64,000 nt of DNA from positions 10,418,501 through 10,482,500 of the forward strand of contig OY821750.1 of NCBI GenBank assembly GCA_963682055.1, read 5' to 3'. Below the pieces are notes generated by a model, which worked only from the letters and a program-made list of their open reading frames with translations, made no database searches and was not told where the DNA came from. The stretch comes from Primula veris (Eukaryota; Streptophyta; Magnoliopsida; Ericales; Primulaceae). The translations under genes were made by a program, and so were the position numbers. Shown piece after piece: positions 1-11,987 of this stretch; position 1 is the stretch's first letter; the number at the start of each line of letters is the position of its first letter.

Positions 1-196
1 AAAGTTAATAATAATATTTTGGTGGAGTAGGAATTAGCACATAAGTGTTGACACGCGGAAAAACATTATATGTCGAGTTCGTTTTTAATAATTAATATAT
101 TATATATTAATAGCAATAGGAGTAGTATCTAGTACGAGTATCTTCTAGTACTACTTTAAAAAAAAAAGAGAGGAGAAATTAAAAGCAAATCCAAAA

Positions 197-2432
197 ATGT
201 CGACAACAATCCCTCTCCTCCGACTCTCTCTCCTCTCACCCTCTACCATCATCCGTCGCCCCACGACCACCGCAATCCCTCTCCTCCGCCACCGTCTCCG
301 GTCTATCTCCGCCGCATACTCACCTACACCCTTTACGGACCGGCTAATCTCTGCCGCGTCCTACACACTCCCTTTCCTAAACTCAATCCCATACGCCCGC
401 TTCCTCTTCTCTCAGCACCCTCCCCTTGCCTCGCTGTTCTCCCCTCTCTTCCCATTACTCTCCCTTTACCGCTCCGTTCCTATGTTTTCCTTACTTGTTT
501 TCTTTGCTATCTACCTTGGGGTTGCCAGGAATGAAAATCTCTCCCGCTTTGCACGCTTCAACGCCATGCAGGTCCTTTTTATTATTCTCTCTCTACTCTT
601 TTTTTTTCTACTTTTCTATTACCTGGTACTGCTATGTCTGTTCTTTGTTACTACAGGGACCTTCTGTGTAATTAAGTATTAAACAGCTCCTTTTTATTCT
701 CTTGTTAATATATTTTTCTATAACTTGTGTTTTCTGCTACTTTTCTATTACCTAGTAGCGTGATGTCTGTTTTTTGTTACTACAGGGACTTACTGTGTAA
801 ATAAGTACTAAACAGGTCTTTTTTGCTCTTCTTCTGCTACTATTTTTTGCTACTTTTCTATTACCTAGTAATGCGATGTCTGTTCTTTGTTACTACAGGG
901 ACCTGTTGTGTAAATGAGTATTAAACACGTCTTTTTTCCTTCTCCTGCTACTATTTTTTTTTAATATATATTATTATTATTGTTTTTGGCTTTTTGATTA
1001 CTACTGTTTTGTGCACTAACCTATATGAGTCTACTTCCTTAGGTTTTTAGCATTTTTGTACCTTGGATTGTTGCCTGTTTCTAGATTTGTACCTTTTTCC
1101 AATTCGTACCCTGAATTGCCTAATCTCCGCTACATTCTACACACTCCCATACTCCCGCTTCCTCTTCTCTCAGTACCCTCCCCTTGCCTCGCTTTTCTCC
1201 CCTCTCTTCCCATTACTCTCCCTCTACCGCTCGATACCGTTTTTTTCCTTGGTTGCTTTCTTCGGTATTTATCTTGGGGTTGCCAGGAACACTAATCTCT
1301 CCCGCTTCGCCCGCTTCAATGCTATGTAGGTATAATAAGTTGTCTTTTCTGCTACTTTTCTATTACCTGGTACTGCGATGTCTGTTCTTTGTTACTACAG
1401 GGACCTGTTGTGTAAATAAGTATTAAACATGTCTTTTTTCCTATTCCTGCTACTATATTTTTCTATAAGTTGTGTTTTCTGCTACTTTTCTATTACCTAG
1501 TACTGCTATGTCTGTCCTTAGTTACTACAGGGACCGACTCTGTTAATAATTATAAACAGGTCTTTTATGAACTACTACTAACTAGTAGGGTTTTTAGCAA
1601 TTTTGTACCTTGTATTGTTTCGTGTTTCTTGATTTGTATCTTAAATTGTTAGTTTTTCCAATTAGTACACTGAATTCTTGTTTTATTTTAAATTTTGAAC
1701 TTTTCCATTCAATTATCTCTGCCTTCACAGACAGCCTAATCTCCGCCGGTTTCTAGACACACCCATTTCTCAACTCAATCCCATACGCCCGCTTCCTCTT
1801 CTCTCAAGTCTGAACACCCTCCCCTCACCTCGTTGTTCTCCCCTCTCTTCCCCATACTCTCCCTCTACCGCTCCGTTCCCTTCTTTTCTTACGTAGCCTT
1901 CTTCGGTATCTACCTTGGGATTACCAGGAATACTAATCTCTCCCGCTTCAACACCATGCAGGTCTTCTTTTTCACTTTGTACACTTACACTTAACTATTG
2001 GTAATTATCCCCTTTGTACTCTAAATAATATGCTAAAAATACAGGGAGTGTATTAATTGAGCATAAACCTTACCCTAGCGGAATCACAAAACATTTTAGG
2101 TTGGTTCACGAAATCAAACTCTTATGATGTTTGTCATAAGAAGTTTTTAGAAAAGTCCTTGTGTTAATTTTTTTTTACAAAACCTAAACTTTTCACGATT
2201 CAATGTGATGCAGGCATTGATGCTTGATGTAGGGCTTATTCTTCCACAGCTCTTGATACGGATTTTTGGGAACCCAAGGGGGGGAATTGGATACAAATTG
2301 ATGGTGTGGGGTCATAATGCGGTTTTTGTGTTTATGGTGATGTGCTTCGTTTACAGTTTTGTTTCGAGTATTTTGGGAAAAACTCCCTACTTGCCTCTTG
2401 TTGCTGATGCTGCAGGCCGACAAATCCCCTAG
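197..2432 (+). CDS. TIC20-II: TIC20-II-like chloroplast inner-envelope translocon subunit (2 exons)
   Basis: Predicted CDS joins 197-571 and 2214-2432 (phase 0, donor ATGCAG/GT, acceptor TGATGCAG/G), giving 197 residues. Residues 1-~45 are rich in Ser, Arg, Leu and Thr, as in a chloroplast transit peptide. The rest matches the TIC20 family from memory: LISAASYTLPF, SLYRSVP, YLGVARN, RFARFNAMQ in exon 1 and VWGHNAVFVF, LGKTPYLPLVADAAGR in exon 2. Four hydrophobic stretches fit the four-helix TIC20 fold. TIC20 proteins form part of the protein-conducting channel of the inner chloroplast envelope; the TIC20-II subgroup is less studied. Length is close to the usual ~200 residues. The ATG at 197 is the first in frame and follows an A-rich leader. 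Oddities: exon 1 has MFSLLVFFAIYLG where the family and both downstream cassettes have a VAFFGIYLG type sequence, and the 1642-bp intron contains two decayed exon-1 copies. Confidence 0.85.
614..1560 (+). repeat. Five diverged ~75-bp repeats in the TIC20-like intron
   Basis: Units begin near 614, 743, 857, 1358 and 1486. Each runs from a TTTCTATTACCTRGTA core through GTCTGT(T/C)CTTTGTTACTACAG (acceptor-like at its end) to TAAGTATTAAACA. Units 1-3 precede exon cassette 2 and units 4-5 follow it, so the repeats flank the duplicated exon and may have been copied with it. Confidence 0.7.
1118..1329 (+). pseudogene. Exon-1 cassette 2 of the TIC20-like gene, premature stop
   Basis: This reads in one frame as a copy of the second half of exon 1: LISATFYTLPYSRFLF, then LASLFSPLFPLLSLYRSIPF, VAFFGIYLGVARNTNLSRF and RFNAM. 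About 8 codons (LNSIPYA region) are missing near its start. The last codon, CAG (Gln) in exon 1, is TAG here, directly followed by a GT that could still act as donor. If spliced in, it would end translation at this point. Its VAFFGIYLGVARNT segment looks closer to the family pattern than exon 1 itself. It is probably a relic, but an alternative cassette cannot be excluded. Confidence 0.7.
1731..1961 (+). pseudogene. Exon-1 cassette 3 of the TIC20-like gene, frameshifted
   Basis: A third copy of exon 1. The first part (SLISAGF, stop, LNSIPYARFLFSQ) has an in-frame TAG. About 7 extra bases near 1805 then shift the frame, after which SLFSPLFPILSLYRSVPFFSY, VAFFGIYLGITRNTNLSRF and NTMQ follow. 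The boundary ATGCAG/GT is kept exactly, and the next exon would start with Ala as in the main transcript. The 3' half is therefore still splice-competent and open, while the 5' half is broken. Confidence 0.7.
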
Positions 2433-2900
2433 TTGGGTAACTTTTTGCTTTGTTTGGTTTACTTATGTTATGTAGATGTGACCTATGCAAGAAAAAAAGA
2501 TTCTTATGTAGGTATGAGGGTGATATATGGGGTTAATTAACGGAAAAATGTAATGTATCACCATAATTGCTAAACTTGTTATGCATTTTCATCAATTACC
2601 TTTTGATTTTATTATGTTTTGTTTTTTTAATGTTACGTAGGCATGATGAACTAAAGATGATATATGGGCAAATCAAATGAATGATGTTATGCATGGTTAT
2701 AATATGTTATGAATTGTCACCATAATTAGGGCTTGCTTGATTAGCTTTTTTTCAGCAACTAAGATAGATTTTTTATGTTCAATATAAATATTTTACTAGC
2801 GTCCTCAGGCAAAAGGCCAGGAAAGTCAGCTTTTAAGCTGATTAGCAAAATGCTAAAATACCTTCCAATTTCAAGATTGGTTAAGCATGGTTATTCGTAT

Positions 2901-2985
2901 TTGTGGTAGATGTTTTGGGGAAAACTCCCTGCATACCCATTTATGCTGGTGCTGCAGGCCAGCAATCGCCCATTTTGGATAACTT
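2901..2985 (+). pseudogene. Decayed copy of the 3' end of TIC20-like exon 2
   Basis: The stretch holds TTTTGGGGAAAACTCCCTGC and GGTGCTGCAGGCCAGCAATC, which line up with the exon 2 coding of LGKTPY and ADAAGRQ. The stop and the following ATAACTT also match the sequence after the real stop. Only the last ~25 codons are represented, without an open upstream part. Confidence 0.6.
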
Positions 2986-3689
2986 ATTGAGTTTCTTTTG
3001 TTTGGTAATGTTATGTAAGTGAAGCTTACCCCCATAAATATTATGCATGTTTGAAGATAATATACGGTCTTTTTAGTGGAGTAGTTTTGATGCATAACTT
3101 TTGATATGTGTGCTTATGATATTTTTTTTTTTGGTTTGCATTATCACAATAAATTTGTTTTTTAGACCTTCACAGTAGCTTAATTTAACTGTCGATCTAT
3201 TTGAAATCACCAAATTTATTTTCTTAGGTGAGTTTTGATATCACCAAATCCTTTATAGGAGTATATGTATTACAAATTATGTACCTAACCATTCTACATG
3301 ATAGATTATTCAAGCTTGTATTTAAACTAGCTATTCCTGTGTGTTTAGTTAGCGTGCTAGGAGTGCTAGTATTTTATGTAAATTGAAGGATTAGTTATCT
3401 TGATAAATGAAATAACATACCAAGAATAATAGTTGATAATAATATCGGGATGTAACTTAGGGGGTAAGATTACTACTTCACCCATATTTGTGTAAATTAA
3501 AAATATTGTGTTTTGAATTTTACCAACTCACACTGCTCTTTGGATTATTCGAGTGTTGTTTATGTAAGTTGGCCTTAAAGGTGTCTCTTCTCTTCTCATG
3601 TTCTAGGTAGGTGTGAATTTTGTTAGTGGGTTTCTTTGTTTTGTTCATTTATGCCATGATGATGCTAAAACAAGTTATTGGTCAATCGG

Positions 3690-4300
3690 TGTTGATGCTG
3701 CAAGATACTTTTAATTTAGTATTCTGTTCAATCACATTGCCATTTTGGATTGTTCGTGTTTCAAAAATGATTAAAGAACCAGGCAGAGGTTAAAATCATT
3801 AAATTATCATTTTTACCATGTTAATTGCCACACAGTTCACTTTTCTCCTGATGTTGAGTATGCTGGCCACCAATTGTCCTGGTAGATTCCTTTTACCCCT
3901 TGTACTTATATTATGTAGAGGTTTGAAAATGATACTATATTGGTTAATTATTGTACTGTATCATTCACGTTGCCATTTTGATCATTCAAGATTACCAAAT
4001 TTCTAACCATGGTAATTGCTGTAAAGAGGGAAGAATCATAAAGATTTTGGTAATAAGACAGGGGTGAGGCTCTTTCAAAAGTTCTGTTGGCTGATTGTTT
4101 CTGCATCTCTTGTAAGCTGTGAATGTGTTTTGTATGTTTGCTTGTGTTGGTTTTCTTTGTTGTTGTTTCCATTATTCCTTTTGAGGAAGCTTCAGCTTCT
4201 ACTCCTTTTTGTTACCTGAAATATAAGGTTTTATAGTTCGGGGAGATTAATTTAGTATTTTACAGACTCGTGTTGCCATTTCGGAACCTACGGGTTTAAA
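3690..4300 (+). repeat. Three diverged repeat units downstream of the TIC20-like gene
   Basis: A segment of the type TTAATT(T)AGTATT...TCA(C)...GTTGCCATTTTGGAT occurs near 3713-3750, 3943-3985 and 4248-4290, spaced by roughly 230-300 bp. The unit at 2971 (CCCATTTTGGAT after the exon 2 copy) may be the parent, so these could be further decayed copies of the exon 2 flank. Function unknown. Confidence 0.4.
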
Positions 4301-6860
4301 AAGCTGTTACTGGACCATTCAAATATTACTTTCTTAATACCATAGGTAATTTTTAACAGTGGTTTTTTTTTCACTTCCTCTTGCTACTTTTGTTTGGGTC
4401 TGCTTGTTTTCATTTAGTTTATGCTCCTCTGGAAATGATTGATGGATTGATAGACGGGGGTTCTTCCTGTACAACATGATTTTACTTCTGTTTTACATGA
4501 AGATGCAACTTTTTGAGTGTTAATTGGGTGACTAGAGCTTTAACATTTTTTGATTGAGATGTCTAGTGTGAAATCAATTTCGAATCTTCGATTTGTACAT
4601 ATATAGATCCTCCTATTGGTCCGTAATAATATATTCATCTGATGTCTTCTGTGGGTTTATGAGGATTATTGACAATTGTGCTCGTAGTATTTGTGTCTCA
4701 CTCATATATACATATGAGTGAAATGATTAATCTGGGTATTGCAGAGATTGTCAGAGCCACTTGAGAAGACTATTTTTAAGCATTTTCATGTGCAGTTTAG
4801 ATATGGTACAAGTTAACGAATTTATTGGTTTCATAAGAGGGTAGTCATTATGTGTTCTCTTATTTTCTAATTTTTTTTGTTAAAAATAGCGTTTTCTCTT
4901 GTTCTATTTATGTCGGTTTTGAACGACCAATCTACCATATGGTTTGGCTTAAGAGGTTATTTTTCATAACGCGATTGAGATTGTTATGATTAAAAAACCA
5001 AGGACGAGCATTTCATGTGCATCATGATAGGCCATTGTTTTTATCATGGTGTGCATATTTTTTTTTATGTTGGTTGTGCGATTGTAACTTTACTATTATT
5101 GATTTGAAACAGCAATGGGATTATCCTGGTTTCCCAACCGAACATACTTTGTATCTGGCCATTTTACCGAAATATGCCAAGTGTGTTGACGCGGCAAAAA
5201 AAAAAGGCATGCAGTTGTAGCTAAAATATGGCCCGGTAGTACTCCTTTGTTGACGACATAACTTTCCTTCTATTTATGAAGTCATGGATTAGTCATTTTT
5301 TTTAAAAGACTTGATTTTGTTCTAAATATTAAAATTGAGTTGATGCAGTTTCAAGCTTCCTTGTTTTCGAGCTGTGCAGTATATATTCGTATATAGCTTG
5401 GTTTAGCGTTTGGAAAACTTAGTCCACAAGTTTCATGTTTCCGCATCAGTGTCTGACTATTTGATTCTCCCATTCTGATTCTCCAAATGTGAAATAATCA
5501 TTTCAATGCTAGTTGCAGAGTGGCTTTGTGCTTTAGGTGGATTGCTAAACCTTTCCTTTTAGCTATGTTTTTGTTTTGTAGGAGTTTTTCTTTATTGCCT
5601 TAGAATTCTAGCATCGAGAAATATGTAGGAAAAGGAAAGAAATTCACAAATCTGCCAAGTATTTTCTGATATTGTATGTATATTAAAAATTATGTTCCAT
5701 GTATATTCATGCAGTCGGTCTCTCGAACAAAAACGAGTTGTGCTTAATAGTTTATTGTAATATAATAAGAACATATTCTGATCCGTGGATCGGCAATGTT
5801 TTAAATAGGACTCTCATGTTGAATTGGTTTCTTATCAGATACGATTACTAGTATAAACGTAGAATTATGTGAACTGGTGATTCTGATATGGGGCAAATGT
5901 GCAGACGTTGATAGTTTTTGGATGTGTTTCAAAACCACATCTCTGTGGTATTAAACGTGTACCAGAACGTCATATACAAACATCATCTTTATTCTTATAC
6001 TAATTCCCCAATATGTATTAAATGAGGATATTCCATTTTACAAATGGTGGCATTTCAAGCTCACTGTTTGAAATTCGAATATCTTTTCTCTTAAGAAGAA
6101 AATAGTTTTTTGCAATTTGTGAAAGTGGATCAAACCTATATACTGGTATATGCTTTGATTGGCTTTAAATTTTGACCCTACATAAATCATGTTTTGTGGC
6201 CTTAGCTCCTCTTCTTCTAAGATGTTTTGTTCCAATCGAAAATTCTTTTATGAATTCACAAGTATTGATGAGGACCGAGGTTGATTACAATAACGGACCG
6301 GAAGTTGAGATAATTCTATTTGGTACCCACAACTTCTACCATTAAAATATTATATACCCTCTAAGGGTATTAATTGGTCCATAATTTTGATTTTCAAGTA
6401 ACCATGTGATATATTTATAGGTATTTAATTTAAATGATAGTATGTTTACCTTTTGTTCTAAAGTGGAAACTTGAATCCTTGACCATGTCAAGATTTTCAT
6501 TTTGTCAAAAATTCGAAGATCACACTCTCGTGCCACATCATTTTAATTAAGAATATATAGGGGGACTAAATAGAGTTTCATCTAACTGTGAAAGCCTTTA
6601 GAGCAATTCAATCCAAATACAAATGTGTGGCGATTGGCGCAAGTTCAAGACTTGGATATGTGGTGGTTATTATCGGTAAGCATATCAATTGACAAAAATA
6701 ACCTCAATAAATTTCCAATAAGCCTAATATGGTATTACATAAAATGTAATTTCATTAAAAACATTCCATTTTTCCCACTCACACACACTACTGAACTCAT
6801 TTTCCAAACCAAATACATTAGTCTATCTTTCTGTAAAGTTAAAAAAAAAAAAAAAAACTA

Positions 6861-9731
6861 ATGGCTCTACTTCAATTACAAGCCTCCCCTTTGAGCAGCC
6901 CTTCTTCGTCTTCTTGGCCGGGGAAGTGTCCGATCAGGCCAACGGTTGTTGCAAACATGGTGTCGTGGCGAGATGGAGAGAATAAGGTTGAAAAGACGGG
7001 ACGAATGAAAATGGTGAGGTGTATGAGCACTGGGGAAAATGCTGGTGTGACGGTAACGGTGGGGAAGGTAACGGAGGTTAGCAAGGACACCTTCTGGCCT
7101 CTTGTCAATGCCGCTGGTGACAAGACTGTCGTTCTCGATATGTACACTCAATGGTATATTATCTCTCTGTAAATTAGCACAATGGTTAATTTCAAGGGGT
7201 ACCTGTAAATTAGCAAAGAATCATTTTGCCCGACTTATATAAGTTTTACATCAAACTGTCCGTACTTTTACCGAATTTAAGTACTTAACCTAGGAGTAAA
7301 CAAAATTTACCCTAATAACCTAACCAGGTATCTAGCGGTGGGATAGTGATGGGAACCTTTTGTGGAAGAGATTGGCTAAATTGCATTCCAGAATTATTTT
7401 AAGAGCCTTATATAAAAAGGCCACTTTAATAAATTGTGGGATAGTGATGGGAACCTTTTGTCACAATATAGTTCTGCCTATGCGTATACGATTTATGGGT
7501 ACCCATAACTTTTTCATTAGTGGTTAAACAAGGAATGTTGTGGGAAGGCTTGGGGAAGCCGTTATGATTGACAAACTTAGGCTATGATAATAATATAGTT
7601 TTTCGATATCACCCCCTTGTTTCACCAACCAATTAGTGGCTACGTACTACTTTCATTTAAATCAAATTTTCAGCATAACTGCAAGTGCTGTTGTCTCACC
7701 ACCCATTCCAGACATTGACAATCTGTCTACTTCAACCTAAAACCGTAACCAGGTCCATACCTAGAAAGTAGGTGTAAGACTAACACGGCGTCACTGCTTC
7801 CCAATACGGTTTGTGTTGCTTACATTTGTGGTCTCTGTTTATGGGTCTGATTTTGGTCTCCTGGAGAGTGTAAATTGCATGATTTCCTAGTTTCTCTGAT
7901 TTGCTGTTCACATTTATGTTGCACATATGCATTTTGTTTGTCCGCCACCGGAATACAGATTTGCAAGAGAAAATAACTAATTGATTTATATAATTGCAAA
8001 CTTTCTGAACATACTTTCCAGTGGAACCGATTGCTTTGTCTTGAGGAACCAGAACTGTTTTCTAAAAAGGTTGACAAAAACATATCCTGGAAATGAATAG
8101 CGGATAAACAAAACAAGATCTATATTCAGGTAAAAATTGAGATTTATCCAGCTTAGATTTTCTGTTTTTTTTTTTTTTTTACAAATGCAATAAACTAAGT
8201 GCCAATCATCAAAAAAGAAACTTAAGTGTCGTTTACAGAGGGTGTACAACGTGTATTTCCACTTCATCATTATAAAGAAATAACAACAACAACAAAACAA
8301 ATGGAGTTTGCCTTTTTGGTTGTCACTGGCAAAATTACGGAGCGGTTAACCTTGTCGATCTTATCTCTGGTTTGGCTACCATGGCACATGACATGGATCA
8401 TGTTTTGTTTATTTGAACTTTCATATTATTCGCCATGGTCTTTTCTTAAATATTTGTCCTAAAAAGGGGGAAATTAATATTTTTTCAATTTATTACTCAA
8501 TTTATATTGATCAGCAGTTTAGCACACATTTACTGAAATAGTGCAGTGGCAATGATACTTTGCGGTGAAAATGAATTTACTTGCAAAGAGATTTATAGAC
8601 CAGAATACATGCAACTTATTGGATTTGTTAGGTTATATTTTCCATCCGGCAATACACGGTAGATCAATAACTGAATGAAACCTAATTTAAACATTGCAAG
8701 GGTTTAGAGACAATTTACTTATTAAGTTCTCTATATTTGTAAAGCAATTCAATCAGTATAATTGCTCTCATTGAGAATTTCTGAGGAATGTGAAAGCTTT
8801 TACGGATAATACATTTCCACTTTACTTTCAGCTTCATATTGTAACATAACTCTGATCTGAGTTTTGGCCTTGCATAAAATAACAAAAGAATCTGGTGCAT
8901 GTATTCCCAACGATCCCACGTCCATAGTGTATTACTGAATGACTCAGCGACGTCTAAACAACTGTATGAATGTGGATCATTCAAATAATAAAACTGATAT
9001 TATTGACTTAGAGGAAGCAATTTTTTTTATGTTAAGATAATACTCTATGCTAAGCATCTATTATTGCTTCTGAACATGTGACTTCCAGGTGCGGTCCCTG
9101 TAAGGTCATTGCCCCCAAATATCAAGAACTATCTGAGAAGTATGCTGATGTAATTTTCTTGAAGCTTGATTGTAACCAGGACAACAAGGTTTGTCTTATA
9201 AATTTCCAACACCTTCCATCTTATTTTATGTTTGTTGTGCTTGTAACTTTTAGAGAATTTGATCAAAGTCGTATCATATCATTATAGTCCAGAGATGTTG
9301 TTAGAAAATAGAAATTACCCTTGAGAGAGCCTTATTACTTGCTTTTAATTTTACGAATGTGTTAAAAAAGGATTAGCTTTCTAAGAAACATTTCGAATTT
9401 GTGGAGGCAAGGAATGGAGATGAAATCATCAACTGTTATTTAGCAAGATTTATACGAGGAATACTGGATATAAATAAAACGCCTTTTGTGCATTTGGAGC
9501 ATTATTTTCGTATATTCATTATTTCAGTTGTGACATGGCCATTAATTTACTAACTGAATGCTGTACTATCATCTCTATCTCGGTTAACCATTGCAGCCGC
9601 TAGCAAAGGAGTTAGGAATAAGGGTGGTTCCAACATTCAAGATTCTTAAAGATAATAAAGTTGTTAAAGAAGTGACCGGGGCCAAGTTTGATGATCTGGT
9701 TAAGGCAATTGAGGTTGTTAGATCAAGTTAA
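6861..9731 (+). CDS. TRXF: Thioredoxin f, chloroplast (3 exons)
   Basis: Exons 6861-7153, 9089-9188 and 9597-9731 join to 528 nt, 175 residues. Introns are GT-AG; intron 1 splits the Trp codon of the active site (TG/G), and intron 2 falls between NK and PL. Residues 1-~65 form a Ser/Arg-rich transit peptide and the rest is the thioredoxin fold. Active site WCGPC is residues 98-102, the cis-Pro is in RVVPT (P143), and the extra Cys of f-type thioredoxins is in LKLDCNQ (C126). The C-terminal half (PLAKELGIRVVPTFKIL, KEVTGAK) is almost invariant in plant TRX f. The protein works in the stroma, taking electrons from ferredoxin-thioredoxin reductase and reducing Calvin-cycle enzymes such as fructose-1,6-bisphosphatase. 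All key residues are present, so the gene looks functional. Intron 1 is 1.9 kb and intron 2 is 0.4 kb. Confidence 0.95.
7338..7461 (+). repeat. Short direct repeat in TRX-f intron 1
   Basis: The 26-bp string that starts GTGGGATAGTGATGGGAACC is present without change at 7338-7363 and 7436-7461, 98 bp apart. This is probably a recent local duplication. No gene role is evident. Confidence 0.8.
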
Positions 9732-10099
9732 TATTCCTCCTTTATTAACCTATAGTTGTGGTCATATAGATGTTACAATCATGTATCCCACTCATTTGCG
9801 TTTGTAAATTTGTATTGTGCATGGCAAATCGGCATTTGAAGGGCAATTTCGATAAGAAAGAGCAGAAACAACTTCTGCATTTGTAAAATGTTTACGCGCT
9901 GAGACAGTAGTTAACTAATAAAACTTTATAAAAGACGATAGCAACTATGGTGCTGAGATATAGAGGAAAACAGAGATTTTGAATGTAGAAACCAAGCGAA
10001 ATAAAGAAACAACAAACTATAAACACCGAAAGATAGATAAGAGTGCGAAGTCCCGGTAATGTATATTTTTGGAGTGATGTATAGCACAGTCAAGTTCTA
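9732..10099. other. 3' flank of the TRX-f gene
   Basis: It should hold the TRX-f 3' UTR. AT-rich with AATAAA-like words (AATAAAAC near 9917). Nothing else recognised. Confidence 0.4.
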
Positions 10100-10927
10100 T
10101 GAAAAAACGTTTAGTCCAATTTTTCGAGTGTTGTTACGCGGTTTTAATTGTAACGGAAAGTTTCTAGCGAATTTAATAAATAAAACGCAAAGTTTCTAGC
10201 GAATTTAATAAATAAAACGCTGAACACGAGACGTTTGATGACGGAGTTTGATTAAGTCTACATCTCCGGAGCCCTTACTCAGATTAATGTAATGTTGAGA
10301 TAGTTTACAATGTTTGACTCAATACTTACAATAACATGAATCCATTACGTATATGCTTATCTCGCATTACTCCTACCTCTCAACTATCCTTCTTATCAAT
10401 GGCATTCTGTCATGTTTTATTCTCTCTCGTATACAACGGATGTTTGATCTATATAATCAGAATATCTAAATTGTAAAACACAAAAAATATCAAATGCTAA
10501 CCGGCTTTATATATAAAATTTACAAAAATCTTAAATTGATCAAATAGTAAAGATTTTTCAAATGTTCTTTCCTTATGTTCAAGATCTTCCCACCATAATT
10601 TCTTTCATTTTCTTCAAAATATTTGACTTAATAATACAAATATTATATTTCCTTTATTCTGAATAACCTTCAAATCACTATATATCGGTCAACACGATTT
10701 TGGACATTTTAGAATATATTTGACCAAATCTTGATCTTCAAGTTTCTGTCTGTCAGCTCCAGTTGTAACTGAGATTACAACTTACACATGTACTTGATCA
10801 TATCTTGATAAAAACGGTACACAATACGAGTGTGTATACTGAGAGTTTATTATGGATATCTCAAACTATTTTTACCAATATGATGACAACCGATGTATCA
10901 CTAGAATCTCGGATCTAGCACTTAACA
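10100..10927 (-). repeat. 3' LTR of the 10.1-12.0 kb element
   Basis: Left copy of the LTR pair (828 bp). About 60 bp beyond its right edge lies a purine tract on the minus strand, so this is the 3' LTR. Confidence 0.65.
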
Positions 10928-11189
10928 ATCTTCGTATTTGTCATTATTTTGGTAAAAACGTTGAGACGTGTAACCCATAATTATCACCATAACTCCCCCT
11001 GAATTTGAGTTTCTCATCCCTTTAGAATAGTTTTTCATTCTGCTCGTTTTGTGCTTTAATGAATCTATATTTTCATGGTGCATAATTCAATCACGGATTG
11101 CATAAATATCCTCTCTGCCTTATTAACTTCATATTCTCAGAACACATGATCCACACCAATTATATCTGATTTGAAGCTCTGATACTAAT

Positions 11190-11987
11190 TGAAAAAACGT
11201 TTAGTGCGATGTTTTGCATGCTGTTACGATGTTCAGTTGTAACTGAAAGTTTCTGGCAAAATTAATAAATAAAACGCTGAACAAGAGACATTTGATAACG
11301 GAGTTCGATCAAGTCTACATCTCTGGAGCCGTTGCTCAGATTAATGTGATATTGAGAAAAATTACAATGTTTGACTAAATACTTACAATATCATGACTCT
11401 CTTGTGCATATGTCTATCTCGCATTTCTCGTAGCTCTCAACTATCACTCTTATCAATGGCATCCCGCCATGATCTCTCTTGTTTTATTCACTCTCGTATA
11501 CAACGGGTGTTTGATCTATATAATCATAATATCTACATTGTAAAACACACAAAATATCAAATGCTAATGGAATTTATATACAACATTTACAAAAGATCAA
11601 ATAGTAATGATTTCCCAAATATTCTTTCCTTATCTTCAAGATCTTCCCACCATAATCTCTTTCATTTTCTTCAAAATATTTGACTCAATAATAAAAATAT
11701 TATATTTCCTTTATTTTATTCTGAATAACCTTCAAATCACCATATCTTGGTCAACACGATTTTGGACCGTTTAGAATATATTTAACCGAATCCTAATCTC
11801 CAAGTTTTTGTCTGTCAGTTCCAGTTGTAACTGAGATTGCAACTTACGCATGAACTTGATCATATATTGATAAAAACGGTACAATACGGGTGTGTATACT
11901 GAAAGTTTATTATGGATATCTCAAACTATTTTTACCAATACGATGACAAATAACGTGTTACTAGAATTTTGGATCTAGGACCTAACA
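11190..11987 (-). repeat. 5' LTR of the 10.1-12.0 kb element
   Basis: Right copy of the LTR pair (798 bp), directly next to the reversed primer binding site at 11176-11189. Confidence 0.65.

Larger units (their letters stand above)
2433..6860. other. Intergenic region between the TIC20-like and TRX-f genes
   Basis: About 4.4 kb without a convincing gene. The first part (to ~4330) contains decayed repeats including a copy of the end of TIC20-like exon 2. The remainder is AT-rich with only short, unsupported ORFs on both strands. An A-run at ~6842-6857 lies directly in front of the TRX-f start codon. No tRNA or recognised transposon ends were found. Confidence 0.6.
10100..11987 (-). mobile_element. 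Non-autonomous LTR retrotransposon with ~0.8-kb LTRs and a ~260-bp interior
   Basis: Two related blocks, 10100-10927 and 11190-11987, both start TGAAAAAACGTTTAGT and end CTAACA or TTAACA, so on the minus strand the LTR reads TG...CA. Just left of the second block, GCTCTGATACTAATT is the reverse of an initiator-Met-tRNA binding site. A polypurine tract appears reversed as AACTCCCCCTGAAT near 10990. This places the 5' LTR at 11190-11987. The 262-bp interior has no coding domain, so the element must have depended on others or be an internally deleted relic. Flanks TTCTA and TTATA are a possible decayed 5-bp target duplication. The LTRs differ at many positions, so it is old. The left LTR has a 33-bp tandem duplication near 10160-10220. 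Confidence 0.7.

Noticed and set aside
5017..5220. 67-codon plus-strand ORF in the intergenic region
   Set aside because: No domain, no conserved neighbour and no clear start or splice context.
7820..8300. Minus-strand ORFs in TRX-f intron 1
   Set aside because: Poor composition, poly-Lys/poly-Phe from homopolymers, no homology recognised.
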